Positions 39,052-50,047 of a DNA stretch of 64,000 nt are shown here, piece by piece. The stretch lies in assembly GCA_013400975.1 (NCBI GenBank), contig WBMZ01014013.1:372001-436000 (forward strand). The letters are read 5' to 3'. The stretch's first letter is position 1. Every line of letters starts with the position of its first letter. The notes below the pieces were generated by a model. The model was not told the DNA's origin. It did not search any database and saw nothing but the letters and a program-made list of their open reading frames with translations. Source of the stretch: Atrichornis clamosus (Eukaryota; Chordata; Aves; Passeriformes; Menuridae). The translations under genes were made by a program, and so were the position numbers.

Positions 39052-40370
39052 GTCTCTGTCTCATCCATCAAACTGAAAGACAATAAAACACAGCTCTGTA
39101 AGAAAATCTGAAAAAAAAATCTATTAACCCTTATTTTACTCCTCACATAAGAATCATCAACATTTCAAAGGTTACAGAAACATGCATACATATTCCAGTT
39201 TCTAAATATGTATATATATAGATATTTAAACGTAAGTCCTCTTATAATAACAGGCTTCATTAGAGCAAAAGCTACTCTGCATCACCATGGAAGAAGTCAG
39301 TTCTGAAAGAATGGAATTAAGAAGTTTTGATCAAACTGCCCAGCACCAGACATCCAGGCAGCCATAAAAAGCAATCTATTGCTACAGAGAAAAGATTTAC
39401 CTGGCAAGAGATCCAAAACAACATGAAAAGACAAACTGGAATCAATGAGAAATGAATTGGATTACTGGACAGAAGCATATTCTTGCATGTGTTCAAGCTA
39501 CTGGGAAAGTAATAGAGCCAGCAGGTATAAAAAAAGCCTTCCAAATGTCTGCTTACCCTTTCATGATCCAATCACAGCCATCCTGTTAATCAGGTTGGAT
39601 TACATCCCAGATATTAATTTGGCAAACAAAACAATCGTCTGATTCAGTCTGTCCCCTTCAAATATGCTGAAAACAATCTGCCACTGATAATCTTGCCATG
39701 CACGTGCTCCTGGAAAGCCATCTGATCGATTTGTGCCCAGATGACAGGAGAAGTCTAAATTCAGATACAAAGGCCACAAGGCTTTCCCTATTCATTATCA
39801 GTGTGTAAATGTGTGCTCTGCTCCCTAAGGAAGTGCTGGAAAATGCACGGTGAGGGAGACAGTTCAGGGAGTTATGGACTCCTTTCAACTAAAAATAAAT
39901 AAATACCACATGTGAACCAACACTGGGTATGAACAAAGGACTGCTGGCTCACAAGGAGGTGAAGGCATCGCTCCCTCACTGGCCAGAGGAATCCTGTTCT
40001 GCTGCTGGGATTCCTTTCTGAAAACCCTTTCAGCAACTGGAGACTTCCTCTGCATCTCCTGGGGGTTTGGTTTTGGGTTTTTTTCCTTTTGTTTATCTCT
40101 TCACTTACTAAACTGTCTTTATCTCCACTCATTAATTTTGTTGGTTTTGCCTTTCTTGTCTCTCTCCAGTCCCATCGCCTGGGAGTGGGCAAGTGGCTGG
40201 GGGTAACTCAGCCTCAGCCACCTCATCACAACCCTTCAGTTTATATTCTTTGCCTTCTCCTTTGGTGCGGCCATGCTGTGAAGCACAAGCAATGCTTCAT
40301 CTGAATCACTCTTTTCACAGAGCCTCAGTTCCCAAAAAATTCTCAAAACAAGCCAAGTCCTGGACAATAC

Positions 40371-40424
40371 CTGGGTACCAACAGAGGGGGTTAATAAAAA
40401 GGAAGGATCACAGAGGTCCATCCT
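40371..40424 (-). other. Candidate exon (54 nt, phase 0/0) with a strong-context ATG
   Basis: Acceptor AATGTTTGCCTCCAG is followed by AGG ATG G, an ATG with A at -3 and G at +4, then 17 codons (MDLCDPSFLLTPSVGTQ) to donor CCCAG|GTATTG. The frame stays open well into the flanking sequence (61 codons). It could be an internal exon or an exon where translation starts. The donor has a sub-optimal +4 to +6. Nothing recognisable by family. Confidence 0.2.
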
Positions 40425-42344
40425 CTGGAGGCAAACATTCCTGGTGTAAGATTCAGAGCCTGTCCAGCAGATTCAGATTTTGCTGCAGGCACAGGATTGA
40501 GCCCATATTAAAAGAGGGCCAGTGCACAGCCTCTGTTCCCATCCACAGTCATGCTGATGACATGGAGTAGCAAAGAAAAAAGACACATATGAGAATTGTT
40601 AATATCTAATATTCCTAAATATTCCCATAATAAATGTTTTTACTGGTTATAAGGAGGAAAAAATGCAAAAATATAAGCAGCAGCTCAATTCCTAAAAGGA
40701 TTTCAGTTTTCCATCTCAAAATTTAACCTTTCCATGGAGAAACAGTCTTTTATACAGAAGGAAGGCTATTTATCTCTCTCCATTTTATGATTTAGAACAA
40801 TGTCCTGCACCAGGTTCTTCTCAGAGGTTTCAAGTACGATTTCCAAGTTTCCTATACAACAGTTTCAGTGAAGGGCATACAGGACTACACAGTCTTTACA
40901 GCACAGAGAGGTAGCCTGAGATCAGACTATTTGTCAGGCATTAAATAAAGACAAAGCAACAGCAACCTCCTCTATTACAGCAGCATATTTGTGGGTTTGC
41001 TCTAACAGGAACTCTACTACAAGGACTTGGAAGAAATTATAAAAGAACTCTCATTTCCATTCTTTTTTCCTGGAGAAATACATAATCTCTAGATTTCCAT
41101 CTCACCGGTAGAGTTCTTTAAGGACAGTTCACGAAAACAGAACACCTATTTCAAACACCTGTTAGTGGCTGTTTTCCTTACTGCAAGGAAAACGAAAATG
41201 TGGAACAAAGCATGGGTTGGCAGTAAATGAAATGAAAGAAAAGTCCCCAACTTGAGACTGCTCTGAGTCAGAGATCATTTTGCCCATGCCAGAGTAAGAC
41301 CCACTGTCCCACTGGTGTAAAGCTGTGCTAGCTCACAAACACAGACAGGATCCAAGATCTGCTCCCATTCACAGCACGCTAATACCTACAGATCTCAGGG
41401 TTTTTCCTTTTTTTGTGTAACTTCAGAAGTCAATTCCCCTCTGTGTTTTTATACCTGTTGAAAACTTAATGGCCAGATGTAATCAAAAGTTCAACAAGGC
41501 TTTAGTCTCCCATGAATTATTTTTCAGTTAATTTTGACAGGTAATTAGCATCAAATCAGACTTTAGTTTTCCTTCTCCCCTCTGAATTTTTTTCCCCTGA
41601 ACGTCAATATTTTAGCTTGACATTTAGCAGAGTATTAAAGGAAAAAGTTTCTTTCTTCTGTCCCCTCCCTTGTCCCAGGTGAAACATAATTACTTGTATG
41701 CAATGCAGGTACAGTACATATGAATATATGCCAAAGTAACTTGTGCATACATTTACTTCAGTGACAATAAAATATTTTATTCATGCACATAAAAGAATGC
41801 TACTTCTAGCTCGGTGAACTTTTTAGGAGTTATTAGCAGGAATGTGTCATATACATAATGAAATTTATTTCAAGGCAGAGGTGATCTAAAAAAAAAAAGT
41901 AAAATAAAAATATCTCTTCAAGAACTAATTCTCTAGACAACCACAGAATTACAAGTTCAAGATTTACCGAAATATCTGTAAAACAAAGATTTGGAAAAAA
42001 ATCTCCTAATAAAAATATAATTTATTTGCAACAGCAATCATGTTTATACATAGTAATACAGGGATAGGAAATGTGATGGCTAAAGATGGAACAGACTGGC
42101 AAAAAGACACAATGTAGTAAAAGTTTTTTTTAGCACTCTGCCTTAACAGGTATTGCAGCACACAAAATATACTATCCATGTCCCTTCTGTGTATTCAGCA
42201 TATGTAAAAGTCATGCAGCAGAACACGTTGACACTTCAGTGGGAGGTCAAATTATTGTTTTGGCACTTCTGTCACGCCTGTCACTTCAATTCCACTTTAT
42301 CAAATTACAGATTGCTAGATAGAGTTGGATTAAGGGGAAAGACA

Positions 42345-42358
42345 GACACACACACACA
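42345..42358 (+). repeat. (CA)n microsatellite
   Basis: About seven CA units. A second, impure CA/CCA stretch lies at 42868-42887. Confidence 0.85.
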
Positions 42359-42887
42359 GAGGAGCAACTGTCATCACTTCAGTTGTGAAATCCCATAATT
42401 GCATGTCAGTGACAGGGAGAACAAGAGAGCAGTAATAGGACTGACATCACGGGCATTCAAACACGATGAAACTTTGCAGCAAGGCTTTGCACAGTGTCAA
42501 GCCATATGCCAGGGAATGGACTGGATTTCTGAGCAATTCCTCACATTAGAATTGCCAATATTTATTAGGCTGACTAATGCAGTGTCTTAACTTCCAGGGC
42601 AACTTTCAGCTCCCTGTTTTTCCAGAAGTATTGCTTTTACTTGAAAAGAACATAAAACAAAAACAAAGGGGAAAAAAATTCCTTTGATTTAAAAATATCA
42701 CTAAAAGTAACATGAATAGCAATAAATGATGCCTAAACAAGGTAGGCCAGGTTTGATTCAACTTTCTGAGTTTTAGGATCCCTGGAGTGCAACAGATCTT
42801 GAATTGAAATAGTTGTGAAGGAGTCAGACACGAATCTCAAATAACTTTTCTGGTAATAACCAAACAACACACACCACACACACCCAC

Positions 42888-42938
42888 CTCAGATAATTTT
42901 ACCCTTTTGTGGAAGTTGTAAAAACTTCCAGCTCTGTA
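42888..42938 (-). other. Candidate internal exon (51 nt, phase 0/0), gene unknown
   Basis: Acceptor GATGCTCCTTGAGTTCCTCAG is good. The donor is CTGAG|GTGGGT, acceptable but not consensus. Between them one frame only is open: YRAGSFYNFHKRVKLSE. The other two frames contain stops. The donor falls in the CA-rich stretch, which may create the site by chance. Confidence 0.2.
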
Positions 42939-43848
42939 CTGAGGAACTCAAGGAGCATCATGTAAATCTGACTTACATGAGCTGTCAGTGGAAATATCTG
43001 CTGTACTGTGACAGGAGGATACTATTCTTGGAACAGCTCATTATTCCCCCTGCTCAGTTACCCCCCCTGAATTCTGAGTTCTGTGGTCAACCCTCTGTAC
43101 TTTGTGTGGTCCTGTTGTGCAGTGGTTCCATAACACTTGGCACTATTTGTACAACAGTGAAAGAGGCAGAAGAAACAGGAACTGTTTGTTCAATTAGACA
43201 CCAGAAGGCTCATTAATGTTCAAAACTTGCTTAGATTCTTCTAAATGTAAACCCAAATACAATTTAGGAACTCCAATCCATTGGAGTCAGTGATTTTCCC
43301 TCACAAAAAACTTAATTTCTTTTAATGTGAGTAGAAATGCATCTCAAAAATCTACAAAATTATGCAGATTGCATAACGCCTTCAGAAACAAATGAAAATT
43401 ACAGTTAGTCATATTGACTGCTAGAGAGCTCCTAAACAGCAGAAAAAGGGACAGGAATGAAAGGAAACAGTGTATAAAAATATCCAAATCTATGGGGTCA
43501 GTAGCTGACTTAGTCCCTCTGTGGTGCTTCTCAGCGCCTCCTTATTTTATATCCTCATTAATTATACCCTCCCACAGTAACCTGAAGATTAGAGAAACTG
43601 GATAAATATTCTTTCTCACAAAAAAAAAAATTCCCTTAAACTTTCATGGAAAGCATCTTCACGTGATCACTATAAATTAAAAAAAAAAAAGTTGGAAGAA
43701 GCCATTGAATAAACAAAGCAAAATAGATTTGTATTGCTGTTCCTTTTCCCCCTCATTTTGCCTCAAACACACTTTATAACCTTGCCTAAACCTCCCCTTC
43801 ACACTTCTATTTCTCCATATGTAACTCAAGCAATATAACTGTAAGTAC

Positions 43849-43909
43849 CTTCCTCATAGGTGTTTTTAATTTGTTTGTAAAGTAATTTGAGATCCACTGA
43901 CAGAAGGTG
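43849..43909 (-). other. Candidate internal exon (61 nt), gene unknown
   Basis: The minus strand has a very strong acceptor: an AT-rich branch region, a run of T, then TTTTTTTAG. It is followed by 61 bases and donor GGAAG|GTACTT, which is moderate. The first frame reads HLLSVDLKLLYKQIKNTYEE, a plausible helical peptide, and exits in phase 1. The second frame is also open (TFCQWISNYFTNKLKTPMRK) and exits in phase 0. If read in the first frame it could follow the candidate at 47735-47782. The A run on the plus strand alone could generate the acceptor. Confidence 0.25.
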
Positions 43910-44089
43910 CTAAAAAAAAAAAATAAATTATGAAATATTTTCCACAGCAGGCAGAGAAAAGGAAAGGCATTAATGCCTATCCCACACCCCACAGCAGGTA
44001 ACGGGGAGTTATGAAACATCATGGCACTACAGGGAACTTTTCGGACTTCCTGACCTATCAGGTTATTGCTCTCATGCACTCCCATAAAC

Positions 44090-44345
44090 TCGACAGCTCT
44101 CATAAAGCTTCCGCGTGCCGAGCTCCAAAGTGGGGAATTCTAAAGCCAAGATGCATCTCCAAACTGTTCCCTCCCTCAGCTACCTCCCTTCCCAAGAAGA
44201 GGAAATGCAGCAAGGCCCCCGGAGCCCCCTCGCTAACGGGGCTGAGCTGCTGCTTAGCGGGAGCATTTTGGTGGAACAGGCCGGAGAACGTCACGGCCCA
44301 GCACGGCCAGCGCCAGCCCACCGCGGGGGGAAAGCACCGAAATAA
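44090..44345. promoter_or_regulatory. CpG-rich patch, possible small CpG island or promoter
   Basis: About 16 or more CpG dinucleotides occur within roughly 250 bases, in motifs such as TTCCGCGTGCCGAGC, GCTAACGGGGC, GGCCGGAGAACGTCACGGCC and CACCGCGGGGGG. CpG is rare for several kilobases on both sides. An AACGTCACGG motif is a CRE/ATF-like half site. A 128-codon plus-strand frame runs through the patch, and the minus strand is open for about 108 codons, as expected in GC-rich DNA. An unannotated promoter, an unmethylated regulatory element, or a GC-rich relic are all possible. Confidence 0.35.
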
Positions 44346-45424
44346 AACACCAGTGAGGCAGCCAAAGACAAAGAATAAAACAGCCCTAGCACAGTAAAAA
44401 GCAGCTGAGACAAAGTTGCTCAGCACAGGAAGGTCACTGCAAGTTGACTTTCCCGTTCAGTTTTCGGTGTCAGTTTTCCAGTTCAGGTGGAAATATAACA
44501 CAAGGGATGTCAGGGAAGATAACTTTATATCAGAGTTTTGGTTTCACAGTATTGCTGTGAATTAATTTGATCATGCAACAATTGCAGAGTAAAACAAAGC
44601 ACGTCCTTTGTGCTCTGTTCAGACCTCAACAACAGAGTAGGACTGGGAGAAATCTTATCCAGTTTCTTTTTGTATTTCTGAAGATTCCTGTTTGAAGCAA
44701 GTCCCATATAAACATATATTTAGAAAAACAAAAAAAAAAGATAATTGCTCAGAACAAATCAAGATGTGAACTGATATGAAACAAAAAGCAAGGAAGATTT
44801 ATTAGGGACAGGGTTTTGAGGTAGTGGGAGTTGATGGAGCAGTGTAAGAGCAACAACAACAAAAAGGCTGTACATGTTAGCAGTCATCTTACAGTGGAGA
44901 CAGTCTATAGTTTGGTTATACCAAATGGAAGGATTTCAAAGGAATCCACATGGTCTCCCTCTTGGCAAAATGGCCAATATCTTTATTAATTCCCTTCAAC
45001 CACAACCATTTTGTTTGTGTCCAATACACACAGTTCTATTAGAAAACATGGGTAGAAGGAAAAACAACCTGACCATCTGTCACTGTCCTTGCAATAGCAA
45101 AACATCACACAGGCTTTGAAATGATGACTCAAATTCCAAAACACCATGTGACTAGCTGCAGATATCAACATATCTTTACAAAAATTACACTCAGTATGTT
45201 TTTAACAGGTTTCTTCCAGTGAAAATTTAAGGGTCACGTTTCTACATATGTTTCTTTGAGAAGCAAAGCTGAGCCATTTCTGTGATCCCATTATTCACGG
45301 AACATCCAATATTGTGATGTTGAGAATGCTGGTATGAGATCAAAACTAAAAAGTCTGGGTGTGACACATGCAGAAAAGAGTATTGACTAGGTAGGAAATG
45401 AGTCCTACACGCACTTGTGGGTCC

Positions 45425-45530
45425 TCTGTTGGCAATGCTAGATGCAAATTAGTAATGCATAATAATCCAGGCCAATTAGAGCAGACTGTGCATCACTCGG
45501 CACCTGTTATTCTCAAACCTGGGAGCTTTT
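45425..45530. promoter_or_regulatory. Candidate regulatory element with POU octamer and homeodomain cores
   Basis: A perfect octamer ATGCAAAT at 45442-45449 runs directly into TTAG. It is followed by TAATGCATAATAATCC, GCCAATTAGAGC and a CACCTG E-box. This combination of POU and homeodomain-type sites in unique sequence resembles conserved non-coding elements of developmental genes. No promoter or repeat is recognised. Conservation cannot be checked here. Confidence 0.28.
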
Positions 45531-45827
45531 ATCCTTGTGGAAAATAAATACAAATCTTACATAAAAAGGTCAGCTGAAGACAATGGAAGAAGAGACAGAT
45601 GTCAGTGATGAAGTGGTTACAATAATTAGATGCTATTTTGTAATTTACAGAATAATAGATTTCAAAATAATAAATACAGTTATTAAATTTGAGTTTTCCT
45701 CCAGGCGATGCTTTAGTCATGGTTACATAAGTTTCAACTTCAGAAGTTAGAGAAACTTCAGAAGAAAAAAGAACACAAGAAAAGGCACCTTGCATGTTTG
45801 TATTTTGTGGTTAACTGGGAAAAATCT

Positions 45828-45930
45828 CCATTAATTACTAATGATATAGTTCATTAGTAGCATATTTCATTATGGAAGTGCAAATTATTAGATACTAATG
45901 ATGCATGTCCTAATTGCAGTAGTTTGTCTC
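45828..45930. promoter_or_regulatory. Candidate regulatory element, dense TAAT/ATTA cores
   Basis: About nine TAAT or ATTA cores occur in 100 bases, including CCATTAATTACTAATGATA, TTCATTAGTAG, CAAATTATTAGA, CTAATGATGCATG and CCTAATTGCAG. CTAATGA and TCATTAG form an inverted pair with a 6-base spacer. The block follows the octamer-containing block by about 300 bases, so the two may be parts of one element. Confidence 0.25.
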
Positions 45931-47734
45931 AATTTCAAGCTAGGTGAAATAAAAATATTTATTTATAATTTTTCAGGTTTACGAATTACATTACATTCCT
46001 AATTGATGCTTTCAAAAACCATGAAGCAATGCATTATTATTAACCAAGATTGATGTTTCTTTATTTGATGATCACTAGTAACTCTCCCTGGACTCTAAAG
46101 TACAACTGCCACTTGAGCTTGGTGGAAGCTTCAGTTTTGGGACCAAACACAGAGAAAAGAATAAACATATCATGGAGCAACAACAAGGTGTTTATTACGT
46201 TTCTGTTCTTCCAAAGTGCTTCCACAAAGTAACAAAACTTAGGGGTTTTCAAGACAATCCCTTCTGCTGAGTGCAGTCTGTGCATGTGAAAGCTGGAGCA
46301 CTGAACAGACTGGAATTTCAGGGGATCCACTCTGTACTTTTAGCAAAGTCAAAAAACAAACTGCTTCAGAAAAAGTCAGATCACACACTTCATCTGCACG
46401 GGATGAGGTGCCCCTTCCCAGGGTCAGACGGATGGGTTGGCACTGACATCCTGAGTCACTGAAGGTGAAAACAACTCCTTAGGAAAACACCCAAGCTCAG
46501 AGCGGCCCCTGAGGCCGAGAGAAACCATCAGATACACATCTCCTGCAATTCCTACTGAGGTACAAATCACACTACCATAAACAGGGAAAAAGAAAAAAAA
46601 GGTTTACTGGCAACAGACTGGTACCTCTGCTGGGTAAAAGCCAAGTTGCAATGCAAGGAAAAAGAAATACAACACATTAATAAACTGTTGTCCAAAGCTG
46701 GCCAGGCCCCCGACACCTTTTCTCATAAATCATATATCAAAAAGAACTTTTGGGTTGGGCAGTTTTAGCAGCTGTAGTACCTACATCGAAAAAATCAGAA
46801 CTTGGTGTTTAGAAATAAGGTCCCAAACTGCATTTTAGCACACTTTCAAACAATATGCACCTAAATATAAGCACCTGGAAAGTTTGATAAAAGCTGATGC
46901 TCAGAACCTGCAGCCTAAACACCCGAGGTGCTCAGTAGTGAGCACCAGCTGATGCTGGAGACTTTAAATTATGTCATGTGCTCAACACTTCCACAAACTC
47001 AGTTATTTGACACTGAAATATACTGCAGCAATCCAGTAATCCAGATTTTCAAATCTCAGTAGTAACAGGTTTTTAACAAAATATGTTACTCTCTTTAGTG
47101 ATAAAATAATTTAAAATTGGATTGACATTTACTTCTGACAATTTAAAGTTTTGAAACTGAAGATTTATGTGCAAAGTCTTTGTTTCTTGATTAGTTTTTA
47201 CCATGAGTAAGGTGAAGAATACAACTGAAAATGTATTTTGTATTTGTTTTATATTTGTTCAGAGAAAATAAAACTGGAAACATTTAATCAATTCCTTGCA
47301 AGAAAAAAAAATCCATATCAAAGATATTGCTTAGAGAGCAAGAAAAAGCAGTCCTTGTCTTGCTGTCTTACAAATATTTGACATGGTATGCCAACTTGAT
47401 CATGAAAGACACAACAATTACTTTGTTAGTAACGAAAATTAAGGATAGGAAGTACAACTGCCTTTTAAACTGTTCATAGTACAAAAAAATTAATACTACA
47501 GTTCCCTTCTGAAAAAGCAGTTATTCACATTTCTAACAAGTATATTCAATACAGCATGACTGTTTTGCCCCCATTACAGTTAAAATGCAACATTAAAACA
47601 TACACTTGAAAACAAAGCACTATAAAATAACATGGTTTAATTAAAAAAAACCCCAGTAACCAAAAATCCACAACCAAAGAAAAAGCCCACCTACTCGAGT
47701 TACTTGACAAATCCCATTAAAACAAGGCACTTAC

Positions 47735-47782
47735 TTTTCTGTCCTCAGTTTCTACAGCAGAACTGCACTCTGCTTTAGTGTC
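47735..47782 (-). other. Candidate internal coding exon (48 nt, phase 0/0), best splice signals in window
   Basis: Acceptor CTTCTCTGTTTGTGCTTTCAG and donor GAAAA|GTAAGT are both close to consensus. Between them are exactly 16 codons, DTKAECSSAVETEDRK, open only in this frame; the other two frames contain stops. A 48-base symmetric exon would be a typical skippable cassette exon. The peptide is acidic and hydrophilic, as in a linker, and I do not recognise it. The candidate at 48447-48482 upstream also exits in phase 0, and 43849-43909 downstream can be entered in phase 0. A pseudo-exon remains possible. Confidence 0.33.
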
Positions 47783-48446
47783 CTGAAAGCACAAACAGAG
47801 AAGCCCACGTCACAAAGCACACTGACCAGGGTTGGGGGATAACTCAGGCTGAAGACCTGGTATTTTTGTACATAAGTATTTAGATACACAACATTTACTA
47901 TTATGTTTTTATGTAAGGTTTATTAAACTTCACTATGTGTATAAAATTAAAAGACAGAATTGAAACACAAAAAAACCCAAACCTATTTCTATATACTGTA
48001 GCCAGATCATAAGAAAAAATCTGATTTAATAGTACATGTTTTCTATTTTACTTGCATCTTGAGGATTGGATAGATATTTGTGTCTGAATCTCGTGGCAGG
48101 ATGCCAGAATAACAAAGCATCTATTTAAGATAAACATGTATGCATGTGTGGACAGACTTGTAGACATGTGTGTATTTTGGACATGTTTTCTTCAGGAGTG
48201 AAACAAATAATATTAAACCTAATGACACTAAGCACATGGCCCTTTTTATTCCTAAAGTATTTTGACTCATTGAACCAATGGATTTTTAGCCTGAAGTCAT
48301 ACAGAGATCATCATTATCACAAAAATTTCAGTCTGAAAGGCATTTATTGCTTCATGTTCACACTTCTAACGAGTTACTGCTGGAAACCAAGTAAGACAAA
48401 TACAGTTCAAGTCACTAAACTGTAGACAAGTAACCTACTCACTCAC

Positions 48447-48482
48447 TTTTGTTTTCAACTTCCCTTTTCTAGTGAGGGCATT
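48447..48482 (-). other. Candidate internal exon (36 nt, phase 0/0), gene unknown
   Basis: Acceptor AATTGGCTTCCAAG is fair and donor ACAAAA|GTGAGT is good. Twelve codons read NALTRKGKLKTK, a basic peptide. A shorter version starting after CCCTCACTAG is equally possible and would give 22 bases. It lies about 660 bases upstream of the candidate at 47735-47782 on the same strand with matching phase. Confidence 0.15.
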
Positions 48483-50017
48483 CTTGGAAGCCAATTTGGC
48501 TTAGATATTCCAGCTATAGAGATTTTCGTTGGAAAAAACCCCAACATATGGATAGAGGGGCAATTATTTGCTAAAAGTACTTCCCCAACTTCTCACCAAA
48601 GCTGGAACTACTCTAATCAGATTTTATATTATTGGCTTCTTACTTCCCACATAAATCCCAACATGCAAATTTAAGGCTGATAGCAAATAGCAGCTCCTAT
48701 TAAAAGTGAAAACAAATGGAAAATAAAGAATTTATGCTTCTTCAACAACATGCCTATTCATCTTAAATGAAGGACTTCTTTACCTATACCCATAAAAGAG
48801 TAAAAAAATAAATCATTCAACCAAGTAAGATTAATCAAGATTTCCTGGAAAAAATACTTTAATTCACAGGAAATTATATTAAAGATGGTTTCATCAGGCA
48901 TATCAAACCGTCACTTCTTAGGCAGCAACAAAAACCTTTGTTATTCTAGTCAGTTTGATATATGAATCAGTATCTCTAATACTCTTTATATTCAACCACT
49001 TTTCATGGGGAACCAGACTGTACTTTGTGGAATGTAACACTCAAAAATTTTCTTTCAAGTGTGACTTACTGGCAGCCAGACAGTCTCTCACCATGTCTCC
49101 CATGTGGAGGATAGGGAAATACTCTCTCTGCCTACAGCCTCACTTCCTGAGCCTGTTTGGATATTTACATTCAGTTCTTTGTGGTGAATGAGTGAGGGAA
49201 AAAAAAAGAACCCTCAGCTTTTAAAAAGCCTTCTGCCTCAGGGGAATGAATTCAAACTTCATTAGCACCAGTGCTCTTCATGTCCTAGCTGTGCCCTAAG
49301 TCACCTTTTGGAAATAATGTAATGTTCTTTAACATATTTATTGGTTAATCAAAAATGAATCATATCTCTCCATATTACCAAGGACAAGAGTGGCTCTGTC
49401 TCACACACTGACCTAAATTAACTGAAAGCAGAATAAAGTAGCTGCTCTCAGGCTGGAGTCAAAGCTATTACAAACTCTCAGGATGACGAATATGCCTGAA
49501 GACCTAGCAGCACTCTGATCCCCTCTGCCATCCACGGAACATTTCAGTTTGCTTTTTCACCACTGTCCTTTCCCATTAAAAACAATTTCTGAGAAACCCA
49601 AGATCACAAGCATTCATCACTCAGTTAAAAATGCAGTTTTACCTGGATAAAACAAAACCTATCTTCCTCCCGGCACCGCTTATCTCCCGTGGTTGTCTAG
49701 AGCAGCCAGGAAAAGGCACAAGTGAAGCCTTCAGCCCAGCTGGACCCAGTTGGGGCCAGCCCAGCTGAGCCTCTGATGCTCAATCAGGAGTTAAAGAGAT
49801 AACGAGCCTCAGCTTTAGCTGAGGCCGGCCACAAGGAAAAGATTCAGCCTGAATCTGTAATGACATCGTTTCTGTTCTGTGGTTTATCCCTGCACATTAG
49901 GCAATCATTTCATCCCGTAGTGTTTGGGTCTCTGGCTAAAGATTTGGAAAGGGAACTTACAAATTAAGCACTGCATCATTAGCAATGAAAGGTACATCTG
50001 TAAGGGTTCAATCTTAC

Positions 50018-50047
50018 CAGATATTGAAGCCAGCAAGAATGTGTTAT
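50018..50047 (-). other. Candidate microexon-size segment (30 nt), gene unknown
   Basis: Donor TATCTG|GTAAGA is strong; the acceptor ATAATTTCAAAG is moderate. Ten codons ITHSCWLQYL are open, and another frame is open too. Reported only because of the strong donor. Confidence 0.1.

Larger units (their letters stand above)
32241..44089. other. AT-rich non-coding block with several candidate minus-strand exons
   Basis: No recognised gene. It holds poly-A runs at 32370-32395 and 33672-33689, a (CAA)n stretch near 33108-33122 and a perfect palindrome at 39030-39051. It also holds the minus-strand candidate exons listed separately (34019-34059, 34370-34452, 36897-36948, 38420-38464, 40371-40424, 42888-42938, 43849-43909). 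Confidence 0.55.

Noticed and set aside
41106..41145. Minus-strand segment VFCFRELSLKNST with donor TACCG|GTGAGA
   Set aside because: The acceptor (GGTGTTTGAAATAG) has a poor pyrimidine tract.
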